A DNA stretch of 64,000 bases, taken from assembly GCA_964035795.1 (NCBI GenBank), contig OZ038320.1, positions 13,033,076-13,097,075 on the forward strand. Reading direction: 5' to 3'. Below are positions 12,576 to 21,712 of the stretch, piece after piece. Each line of letters begins with the position of its first letter. Position 1 is the first letter of the stretch. The position numbers were made by a program, and so were the translations under genes. This stretch comes from Pterobdella sp. o SKG-2022. Lineage: Eukaryota; Annelida; Clitellata; Hirudinida; Piscicolidae. The notes below the pieces were generated by a model. It did not search any database. It was not told where the DNA came from and saw only the letters and a program-made list of their open reading frames with translations.

Positions 12576-13468
12576 TGTGTATTCAAGAAGCATTAAAAGC
12601 TACCTAAATTAAAGTCATTCAAAACACTTGTATCAGCCTTGATATGGAATCGCATTGATTATGGAGACATGGCACTAATGTGATTACCCAGTTATAAACA
12701 TTTTTTGGGCTTATAGATATGCAGGGGTATTCTAAGTTTACGGGATTCCGCTTGTAAATGGAAGATAGTAAAAATATCAGTTGTAGACGTCTGTTTACTA
12801 AATCTACACTGAGGTTCAAAATAAAGTTGATCGGCTGAGCCAAGCTCGATAATGTAATTTAATTAATAAACTTCTCTGAGGACTCTCACGCATCAACTAG
12901 ATACTTGAAAAAATCACATTTAGAAAGAAAAGCAATATTTACTAATTTCTTCCGAAAATTGAAAATTGACTGCACCAAATATAAACAATTACCAATGTTT
13001 TTCAATTGAATAATTTTCTAAATGAAAAAATTCTAGTTTATTTTCAATCCATATCATGTAAATTTATATGTGTATAAAGCAATAATAATGAATAAAAAAA
13101 TTGAAAACCGCATATGAATGAAATATTAAGATGCATACATAACTATATAAATCATTCATGTACAACTTAATAGAATAAGTATGAGGTATACGAAGCAAGT
13201 GTTCTGATACAAATAATATATGAAAATAATGGAGGTGACTCGAAAAAGACATTTGCAGCAATGGACGTATTGAAATATTAATATTGAAATATTATATATT
13301 GAAGTATTTATATTATTTATTCTTTTAACCATATAAGATACGAATTGAAAAATAATTTTCTGAAAAACACTAATTAACTATTAATTAATTAATTATTGTG
13401 AGGTCTACTCACAAAATGAAGGGAAAAAGAACTGTAAACAACCAATAATAAAATGGAAAAAAATAAAA
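12576..13468. other. AT-rich spacer, nothing recognised
   Basis: About 890 bases between the RT fragment and the 3' end of the MULE-like gene remnant. There are short AT palindromes near 13.38 kb but no domain or RNA gene that I can support. Confidence 0.5.
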
Positions 13469-14526
13469 TTATTGTTTCATAAAAATTACAATAATGTTTC
13501 CTGGCTTGCAGTATTTTCCGGCCGCAACTAATTGCTCATTTTTGCAGATGATGATCACAGTTTGATCATCAGGCAAACCAAATTGACAGGGTTTTCCAGA
13601 GAACTTGGCATACCTAGATTTAGATAAAGCAAATTTTGTTTATAAAATAGTTTACTATAAAAACCTAAATAATAATACCTGACTGCCTTATTGTCAGCAG
13701 CTAAGCCTTTTACGCTGAGTACGTCATTTGGGTGTGAGGAGTCTACTATGCACCTGAATTTTTAAAAAATGTTTAAGTTCAAATTAAAGACAATTTTCGA
13801 AAATGACCAATTTTAAGATTAAACAAACCCTGCAAGTTAACCTAGAGCTCTTTATATTGTAGAGATCTTGTCTTGTCAAGAGTTTGTACTGGGTCTTTCT
13901 TTTCAAAATGCTTATAATAGTATCGTAAGGAATACCTGAAACAGAAACTGTTTTTTATCCTTATAATTTGATTCAAATAAATAATTGGAAAGAAAAAAAA
14001 TTTCATGTGAAAATATTTATTATTTTTTAATAAATGCCCACCAAGCTGAATCATCCCGGCAATTTCAAATTTTTCCTTATCTCTGAAAAAAGATGTTGCT
14101 GGTCAGCTCCATATCCATGGTGGGTCGATTGAAACAAAACTTTGATTTCGCCTATGAAAGATAAGATTTCAACAAAATATTTTGAAATTAAATTAAAATT
14201 ATTACCAGTATTGAAAATTTTTGCAGAGTTCGTTGTACGATCCATTTATTTTTACAGATCCTTGAATTTTCAGCCTTCTTGAGCGATTTAGTTAGGACCT
14301 AAATGTTCCATTACGGAAACGGGAGCGGCTCCACGGTAAAATTAGCCTCTAAATTGTGATTGGATAAAAGTTTCAATTCTCAAAACTATTTTATTTTATG
14401 AAATAAAACTTCAAAATTGTTTAAAAAATTATTCTGAACATTGAAAAAAAAACAGTTAATTTTTCAAGCATATCACTTTTTGGTTTCTCGACACGTTTCC
14501 TTTATATCCCTTCTTAAACGAAACTC

Positions 14527-14700
14527 ATGATGTATCGTTGTCATCTTTGTAATGATGCTTTTAAGCACAAAAGTTCAAAGTCTAGCCATATTCAAAATAA
14601 GCATAAAAGTAAAGAATTTCAATTTAACTGTTCGACTTGCAAAAAAACTTTTTCTTGCAAGTTCAACCTTAATGAGGCACATGAGGCAGAAACATCAAAA
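14527..14700 (+). pseudogene. C2H2 zinc-finger fragment, opposite strand
   Basis: The plus strand encodes YRCHLCNDAFKHKSSKSSH with a further His (C-x2-C-x12-H), then CSTCKKTFSC and, one base out of frame, LMRHMRQKH. So two fingers remain, the second broken by a frameshift. It lies inside an intron of the minus-strand MULE-like gene and points the other way. Finger sequence and spacing resemble those of that gene, so it may be an inverted partial duplicate of its finger exons. Confidence 0.6.
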
Positions 14701-15254
14701 TCCTCAGCCAAAATTTTTTACCGTCAAGACTCACCCCAAGACTCACCCTTACGGAAACACACAAAATAAATCGTGACATAACCTTTACATATAAATTGAC
14801 TATGAGCTTTCACAAATCTTGTTTGGCTCTTATCTTCCACAGCAATCTTCCAATTTTCAAATTCTAAAAAAACATGTAATAAATAATCAATTAAGAATTT
14901 TATCGTTTAAAAATGAAGTGAGATGAAAATAAAAATTTTGTCAAACACCCTTGAAAGAAGAGAAGGCCAACTCCTCAAAGCTTTTTGCAAAGCTGTATTT
15001 ACATCAATTAAATTTATTTTCTACTTTTTTTATTTCAATATTGAACAAATGTACATAAACTTTATTCAAAAACACCAACCTTGATTCAGAGTGTGCTATT
15101 TTTTTGTGATTCTTTAGAGTGATTTTTGATACAAACGTTTTGTCGCATGAGCCCCATTAGAATATATCACTGCAATTTTGTGTTTGATAAAATTTACTGA
15201 AATTAATATCTTTACATTTTTCTTTTTGTGTGTTGACAGATAAATTAACCACGT

Positions 15255-15322
15255 CAAGTTATACTGCTGTACATGTCCCAGTAATTGGGATTAACAGCAG
15301 TTGACCTAAATTATTGATACTA
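15255..15322 (+). repeat. Small palindromic repeat, copy 2
   Basis: ACTGCTGT at 15263-15270 pairs with ACAGCAGT at 15294-15301 across a 23-base spacer that itself contains CCCAGTAATTGGG, an inner inverted repeat. The whole segment matches 2325-2396 on the opposite strand, including the flanking TTGACCTAAATTATT-type sequence. Confidence 0.55.
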
Positions 15323-15375
15323 ATCAGTTGGAACAAAGATTTTTTGAATAGAAAATAAGTTTTTGTCGAAAATAG

Positions 15376-15554
15376 CCGGCCCCTATAGCTCAATGGTTGA
15401 GCATTAGACTAAATATCTAAAAGTTACCGGGTTTGATTCCGCCTGGGCCGACAATTAGCACCTATTGCACAGTGTGTTTTCGTTACATTAACTTTGTAGC
15501 AAACGCTTTGATCTATTAGGAAAAGCGCTTTATAAATATCACATTACATTACAA
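15376..15554 (+). repeat. tRNA-headed SINE, tail type A
   Basis: Head: CCCCTATAGCTCAATGGTTG, anticodon arm TTAGACTAAATATCTAA, B-box GGGTTTGATTCC and a closing GGGCCGACA. Body: GCACAGTGTGTTTTCGTTAC, then AACGCTTTGATCTATTAGG, then AAAGCGCTTTATAAATATC and CATTACATTACA repeats. The acceptor strand and the D and T arms still pair. It lies in an intron of the MULE-like gene remnant. Confidence 0.85.
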
Positions 15555-15883
15555 GTGGGAGGCAGATATGAAGTGAAGTGGAGAAGTAGGGATTAGGTGT
15601 GTGTAATAAATAGGATTGAAGTTAACCGTGTGAAGTGAGCTAGGTTAAAGAGCATGTTTAGGAGAATAAATGGAAGACAATGATGAAATAATATTTTAAT
15701 TTTCAATATTTTATAAATTTACATAAAACCCCAACCTTGATTCAGAGTGTTTCCGCTTTATGAACTTTGTTTAAAAACTCCAACCTCGATGCTACAGATT
15801 CAATAGGAACTTGGCGTTTGTGACTTAGCACCCTACTTTTTGACGCAAACAATTTTAGGCATAAATCACATTTGAATTTCCCA

Positions 15884-15940
15884 CTGTATTAATAATAATA
15901 ATAATGCGCCAAGGCAAGCAACTGAGGCACATTTAATTGT
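15884..15940 (-). repeat. SINE tail fragment, tail type B
   Basis: On the minus strand this reads GTGCCTCAGTTGCTTGCC then TTGGCGC followed by an (ATT)n run. That is the same 3' end as the SINE inside the Tigger element at 26.42-26.58 kb. The tRNA-like head is missing, as expected for a 5'-truncated copy, and the ATT run is the usual 3' flank of such elements. Confidence 0.65.
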
Positions 15941-16697
15941 ATTAGTAATCGTATAATTGAAAATTTTGTTGAATTTGCTCATTTAGGCCTGTTCAATAAT
16001 TTCAACCTTTGGACAGAATGTGTTTGCTCTTTATGTTTCACTAGATTATTTTTTGATTCAAACTTAATGTTGCATAAATCACAATGGAATACGACGCTGT
16101 CATGGTATGGTTTTGGATGTTTATTAAATCAAAATCTTTTATAAAAATAATTTCAAAATCAAACCTTTTTTTTACCAGCCTAGGATGTTTCACTGCCATA
16201 CGCTTTTTCAAACCTCTTTCAGTGGAGCAAACTCTTTGACAGATGAAGCATTCAAAATTCCTGTAATTTAAAAGACTTTCTCACTTATCTTTTTGGGAAA
16301 TCCATAAATATTTAAACATTTTGATGCATTAATATTTCAAAAAGAATGATGTAATTTAATAAATGATGTAATTTAATACTTTCTCACGTGATTTTTGTAA
16401 AATCCATGAATATTTGAACATTTTGATACATTAATATTTTTTGAAAAAAAAAACAAACATTTTTGGCTACTTCCACTTTTCAAAAAGGAGCTTTCTTAGG
16501 GGGAAAAATAGCAATAGTTGCAATTTACAAGACAACGCTTTGTTAGCGGGATAAATAAAACTTACCATAAATTGTAAACACTGAATTTTTAAAAAATTAT
16601 GACAAACTCTATAATTGGTTCGTTTTTGCTTAAATCCTATTGGTCAGCGACAAAAACATTATGTTTTAATTCTTCGAGCCAAACGTAAATATTCAAG

Positions 16698-16805
16698 TGA
16701 AAACACTTTTGGGAGTTTATTTTATTCCACGAAGCTTTTACATTCATATAAGTTCATCTTACGAAAAGCTTTGTGGAATAAAATAAACTCCCAAAAGTGT
16801 TTTCA
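16698..16805. repeat. Near-perfect hairpin, 42-bp arms, 24-base loop
   Basis: The left arm at 16698-16739 (starting TGAAAACACTTTTGGGAG) is the reverse complement of the right arm at 16764-16805 (ending CTCCCAAAAGTGTTTTCA). I find one mismatch (C to T within CACGAAGC versus GCTTTGTG). The loop is 24 bases. Its origin is not explained by the LINE remnant that begins at 16.81 kb. It could be a young fold-back element, a hairpin-forming RNA locus or a scar of inverted duplication. Confidence 0.85.
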
Positions 16806-16809
16806 ATTA

Positions 16810-17890
16810 AAGATATAAAAACATTATGATTTCTATAAGGTTGGAGCGTTGCTTCATGACTTGGCTCAAGTGCCGGGCGTGATCTTTGAACTTCAAACGG
16901 CGATCAGATCGAACACCCAAGAAGTTAGGGGTAGGGTTTGTTTTGAGTCTCGACCCTCCTAAAGGGATCTTTGGACGCCAAAAAGATTCAGCAGCATCCA
17001 TGGAAAAAAAAGCGACTTTTGACTTCACCGTGTTAAGGGTTAAGTGATTGTCAGAGGCCCATTGGTATGCTTTGGCCACCTTCGACTCTCGTGTCGCCGC
17101 CACCTCTTCTTTATTACGGCCGCTACATACCAGCGCCAAGTCATCAGCACAGCCTGAGACGAGAGTGGAGGACTCGAAGGAATCTAGTAAGTCGTTTATC
17201 TAGATGGTAAAGAGAAGAGGTGATAGCACCGAGCTTTGGGGAAGACCTTATTTGAGCGTACGGCAGCGTCCCGTGGTTTCGTTCACCCTCACACGCGCTG
17301 TTTGGTTGGTAAACCAGGTCTTGACCCACTCAAAAGAAGCGCCAATAGTCAGCATCTTTTGGAGGAGGTTTGCACGCCACACTTGATCATACGATTTGCT
17401 GAAGTCAAAAAATGCAGCAACTAAGTGCAGACGTTGTTTGGACTGAAACCCATCCATAATAACTTGGGACAGTCGGAGACATTGATCAGCGGTGCAGCGG
17501 CCTTTGCGGAAACCTGCCTGCCAAAGACTCAAAATCCCATTATCTTCGAGCCATTTTGACATGCAGTTGACGATGATTCTTTCCATAGTTTTACTGATTG
17601 TTGATGTTAGAGCGATTGAGTGGTAACTCCTGATGGGTTGAGGATCCTTACCTTTCTTGTGAAACGGGATAATCTGCGCTATGCGCCAAGATTGGGAGCA
17701 TCATTGGGTGGTCCAGCTGGTATTAAGAAGTTGGAGGAGGATGAGAAGTGCAGCAGGGGACAGTTGTTTAGCATCTCTGGAACAATCCCGTCCAGGCCAG
17801 TAGCTTTTCCTGGTTTGAGTTGATGGAGTGCGCGGCGGAGCTCATCGAGAATGAATGGACACTCGAGCGATTGCCGGGGGGAACCCTGTT
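16810..17890 (-). mobile_element. I/Ingi-like LINE reverse-transcriptase fragment
   Basis: The minus strand carries FILDELRRALHQLKPGKATG, GLDGIVPEML, WRIAQIIPFHKKGKDP, YHSIALTSTISKTMERII, AGFRKGRCTADQC, FFDFSKSYDQVWR, QGLPQSSVLSPLLF and CADDLALVCSG, then NHLTLNTVKSKVAFF and NPTPNFLGV. These are RT motifs in correct order across three frames. SYRPIALTS...KTMERII followed by FADD and NPTPxFLGV is typical of the I superfamily, and the thumb region looks Ingi-like. The catalytic box reads CADD instead of FADD. The element is dead (stop near 17.2 kb, frameshifts) and lacks endonuclease. Confidence 0.8.
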
Positions 17891-18050
17891 GTTGCCGTTG
17901 ATGTTGTTGTCACTAGTGTTGTCATCGTCACTGAAGATGTTACTGGTTTTGGCGTTGTTGTAACTAATGTTGTTGTTGACACTGAAGTTGTTAATAGTGT
18001 TGTTGTTGTTGTTTCGGATATTGTTACTGCAGTTCTCTGGTAAGATTGAC
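17891..18050 (-). repeat. (GTT)n-rich simple repeat coding Asn runs on the minus strand
   Basis: Imperfect GTT repeats with GAT and ACT interruptions at the 5' edge of the I/Ingi-like fragment. On the minus strand they would encode Asn-rich sequence, but nothing supports a host gene here. The repeat joins two different LINE remnants. Confidence 0.7.
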
Positions 18051-18330
18051 ATAAACTTAGTTTTTTTTAGGTTTATTTTAAGTCCAAATTTTGCTAAGAT
18101 ATTACTGAAGGATTTTACGACGCATTAAAGTTTTTCAATATGTTGCATGTAAGCATTATGTTATCCACATAAGCTAAGTTTTGAACAATTGTGTATTTCT
18201 CAAGCTTATGACGACTGTAGTGCATCAGCAGAGCTTTATTGGTGTAGTCTAATTGAATACCTTTATCAGAGGAATGTTTGAGTGCCACTTTGATACAAAT
18301 TGAATAACATTGGGGTTAAACCCACATAGC
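18035..18330 (-). mobile_element. Reverse-transcriptase fragment of another LINE
   Basis: On the minus strand, frames give LAYVDNIMLTCNIL, then a helix, then AKFGLKINLKKTKFMSIL. This is the catalytic YADD region (here YVDN) followed by the GLKIN-x2-KTK motif found in many RTs. Only about 100 residues remain and the frame breaks twice. The short span does not allow a clade to be named. Confidence 0.6.
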
Positions 18331-18510
18331 GACAACGTCACAAAAATAATTGATTGTTTGACGACCAATAACGAAATAAACAAAAAAATCATACTTATTT
18401 GTTATTTAATGAAGCTTATTATTTAAATAAATAATTTTTTATATTCATTTCGTTATTGCTCGTCAACCAATCAAATATTTTTTTGTGACTTCATCTCTGT
18501 GTGTTTTGGT
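18323..18510. repeat. Fold-back (MITE-like) element
   Basis: The left arm (about 18323-18386) contains GTCACAAAAATAATTGATTG then TTTGACGACCAATAACGAAA. Read in reverse complement, the right arm (about 18439-18508) contains GTCACAAAAAAATATTTGAT then TGGTTGACGAGCAATAACGA. The arms are about 60 bases with several mismatches and enclose an AT-rich loop of about 50 bases. A related right-arm sequence recurs near 48.22-48.30 kb. Confidence 0.65.
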
Positions 18511-18786
18511 TCTGCTGCGCTAGATGAAACACAGGGTAATAAACATTAAAAATCGTTACTAGTTGCTGCAAATTATTTGAACACTAAAGGTAATTTTATT
18601 AAGTACAAAGCTTTTCGTTAACAAAGTAACATTATCGTTACTAGTTGTTTTGAGGAGCCGAGGTACTGTACTCAGTGTCATTGCAGAAAAATTTTTTATA
18701 TAATATTTTCATAATTTTTAAATGTTCATTATATTCCTATATACATTATATTCACAATTTAATTTCAGAAAAACCTTTTCTTTACA

Positions 18787-21712
18787 ATGCACGTGGGGAT
18801 GGAAAAAAATGACAAAGATTTCATGATAGAAATGGAAAAAGATTTTTACGACCAGCCACGTTTATATTACGTTTTTTGATATATAAATCCAAACACTTAA
18901 TTACGTTAATAGTAATGCAAATTTCTGCTTTGCAGATTAATTTTTCCCAGCTAAGTTTAAAAATTTTTTTCATTTAAAGGAGTAAATATAGAAAAGAAGA
19001 AAATATATAACATATGCAAATTCCATGGTACGAAAGGGGGTTGTTGGGCAGGCAGGTTCTGCACACAACTACATGCAGGTCAATCAATCAATGATAAATT
19101 TTATGACTTTCATCAAAGCTTATGCAATGTTTCACAAAAAAATTGTTATTTAACATTTCAATAAACACTTTCTTATTATATTATTCACTATAAACAAGCT
19201 TATGAAGATGAATTCCACTATTATAATTATATCTTCACATATTTATACACGCTAGAGATATCACAATCTAAGTTTTTTGAAAATAAACTTACAACTAACA
19301 TTTTTTATATCAATATAGATGAAGATACAGTGGAGGATGATTTCACAGAAATATCTGAAAAGCTCAAAATTGATGTGACAGTAACAGAGGAAGATGATGA
19401 TGTTATCGATAATTTGGTGGGCAAATGGATGATAGTGATGGTCTCAACAATGGTAAACCCTAACAACTTCCATGTTGTTTTCCCTTATGGAGGTTTTGAT
19501 GCTTTTGTCTTTTCTATGTTATTATATTTTAGTATTTCAGCTCTAGACCATGGCAAGATATATGTACAAAACATACACCTATAAATATAATTCATATCAT
19601 ATAGTTATATAAACTGAAGAAATAAATCAAGGCTCTATATATTGAAACACATTGGTAAAATTAAATGTCTTACAGTGACAACTGATGTGGATAGCATTCA
19701 AGTGGAAGATGCTGCCCTAGAGACCTTCTTCAACAAACTCAAGTACTGTGATTTTTATGCTTTTTTATGGTTTTATGCTTTTGTATGGAGTTTATTGAAA
19801 CAAAAAAGTAATTTATAAATTCAAAATATTCTTTTTCTGATAGAGCATCAATAAATGTTGTTTTTATTATAAAAAAAACCTTAGTACTTGTCACTAATTG
19901 GCTGTGTTTAACTGGTTTGTTAGCCATCATAAAAGATGGGATGTTAAAATTAATATCCTAGATATAATACCATAGATTTTAAATACCACTCCATCCAGTG
20001 AACACTATATGCATCAGAGCATCAATGGTAAGGAAATAGCTTATATGAGCATTGATAGAGATAATGTAAGGGCTGGTAAAGTGGTGGTTGTGTGGTGTAA
20101 AGATCATCAAGCATGGTGCAGAGCTCGTGTAATTGAAGCCACTGAGAGATGTGTTAAGGTAGTATTTATTTTGTCATGTGTTTTCTGTTAACTTCTTTTG
20201 TGATGTCAATCAACTAAAAATCAAGATTATAAAAACTCAATTAGAATAATTGTTGAAAAGTAGTTGATTATTTCATCGTAGTAACGAAAATGCTTATGCT
20301 AATTTGAACACTCTGAGTGTTTATTTTTTATTGGCTTGAATCTATTATACATCAGTTAACTACTGGATGTTGTGTAGAGGTATTTATATTAATTATCAAA
20401 AATTTTCTTTATTGTTACTGTAATGATTGAGAGTATATTTCAGTGTATTGTCGGCCCGTATAGCTCAATAGTTGAGCATTAGACTAATTATCTAAAGTTA
20501 CCGGGTTCAACCCCGCGTGGACTGACAATTAGCACCTGTTCCACAGTGTGTTTTTGCTACATTAAATTTTTAGCAAGCGCTTTGATCTATAAGGAAAAGC
20601 GCTTTATAAATACCGCATTACATTACATTACTGGCCATAATTAATTTATAATACTTGATATGTATAATAAAAAATTTTGGCCATTTCAAGGTGCACTACA
20701 TGGACTTTGGCAATACTGAAGTAGTTCCCATGTCCAGACTCAGACCAATTCTGCCATTCTTCACAAAGCTGCCTGAACAAGCCTATCATGCTACTATCCC
20801 TGTTGAGTCGCCATCTGTTGAATGGTCGGAAAAATCAATGTTAGTTTCTTATTTAGACTTGCTAACAGATTGTTATAGATAAGTTGATGTCATGTTGTAT
20901 ATAAGTGTTAAAAATTCAAATATTTACTACATTCTCACCTATTTATATTTCCTAGATTATGTCTTATTAATTTTTTAACAGTTGTAGAGTATTTTAAACA
21001 CCTGCTTCATAATTTGTTCTGGTTACAAACAAAATCTTTTTTCCAATAAAATCCAAACAGTGATTATTTTGAGTCTCAGGTGAAAGAGAAGATCCTGCTG
21101 GCCTTCGTTCTCGACAGGTCATTAATCATTATATTATATGATACATCTAATATATCTTATACATTGCTTTCATATTTATGAACTGCAAAAATACAAGATG
21201 AAATTGTTTAATTTTATATCTTGGTTGTTCATAGTCTGATTTATTCTTCTGTGGTATAATCTATTTAGATTATTAACTTGTGTTATTTTGTGATTATACA
21301 TTGAGTTTTTATATTATGAGGTTCACCAAAGTATAAGGTTGAAAAAATATAATAACAAATATTCAGGAAACTGAATGGAAGTTTGGAGTTGTTGTTGTTT
21401 AAAACTCTCAGACAAGACACTGGGGATATAATTACTAATGAGAATAATCTTGCTATAAATCCTCACAGTAATGGTGTAGACAATGAAGATGATATATGTG
21501 CCTCAATGGTAGCCAAAGGCATAGCTAGGTATAAAACCAATAAAACTAACCCAAATGTTGACAGAGAAATAGAGACAACAGAAGTTATAAATAAATATGG
21601 AGACCAGGATTTACACAGGTATAAACAAAGCTACCTAGAGAAACCCAGAGAGATATCTGTGCACCTAGGGGGCAGTGGTTATGTGATCAGAGGTGTCCTT
21701 ATGCCTGGGTGA
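18787..21712 (+). CDS. Extended Tudor domain protein (TDRD family), seven coding exons
   Basis: Coding exons: 18787-18859, 19319-19492, 19676-19742, 19999-20158, 20691-20839, 21061-21117, 21367-21712. All introns are GT-AG and phases agree, giving 341 residues and a TGA at 21710. The first exon is the least certain; its AG lies at 18767-18768, so upstream exons may exist. Domain order fits one extended Tudor unit: VSTMVNPNNFHVVFP, FFNKLNEHYM, WCKDHQAWCRARVIEA, VHYMDFGNTEVVPMSRLRPI, then KLPEQAYHATI, ILLAFVLDRK and LFKTLRQDTGDI. Such domains bind symmetrically dimethylated arginine on Piwi proteins, and the family serves germline piRNA pathways. Two usual cage positions differ: Cys in place of Tyr in WxRA, and Phe for Tyr in DYGN. 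A tRNA-headed SINE sits in intron 4. Which TDRD paralogue it is cannot be decided here. Confidence 0.85.
20450..20633 (+). repeat. tRNA-headed SINE, tail type A, in the Tudor gene intron
   Basis: TCGGCCCGTATAGCTCAATA head, TTAGACTAATTATCTAA anticodon arm, B-box GGGTTCAACCCC, GGACTGACA end of head. The body matches the 15.4 kb copy, with CCACAGTGTGTTTTTGCTAC, then AAGCGCTTTGATCTATAAGG and AAAGCGCTTTATAAATACC with a CATTACATTACATTA end. The seven-base anticodon loop CTAATTA with a perfect five-base stem suggests derivation from a tRNA with anticodon AAT (isoleucine). Confidence 0.9.

Larger units (their letters stand above)
13469..16260 (-). pseudogene. Intron-rich MULE-type transposase-derived gene with C2H2 fingers, decayed
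   Basis: Minus-strand exons: 16260-16176 (CFICQRVC finger), about 16110-16012 (HCDLCNIKFESKNNLVKHKE), about 15890-15779 (KCDLCLKLFASKSRVLSHK), about 15168-15076 (CDKTFVSKITLKNHKK, with a stop), 14992-14949, 14863-14747 (FENWKIAVEDKSQTRFVKA), about 14280-14212 (RLKIQGSVKING), 14151-14042 (VLFQSTHHGYGADQQHL, IAGMIQL), 13935-13842 (GIPYDTIISILKRKTQ, LLTRQDLYNI), 13753-13679 and 13613-13469. The order EF-x2-W, RLKIQGSVKI, THHG, GIPY, LTRQDLYNI is the N-terminal half of animal MULE-like (FAR1/SWIM-type) transposases. The DDE and SWIM parts are absent after 13469. Most joins are in phase, but there is a TAA in the RLKIQGS segment, a shift beside it, and a one-base loss near a T run at about 14.08 kb. 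SINEs sit in introns. It is either a dead domesticated gene or a fossil transposon with introns. Confidence 0.7.

Noticed and set aside
17855..18043. Val-rich open frame on the plus strand
   Set aside because: Produced by the GTT repeat; no other support.
15376..20525. tRNA genes at the SINE heads
   Set aside because: The heads keep A and B boxes but lack a proper acceptor end and are followed by shared SINE bodies, so they are repeats and not tRNA genes.
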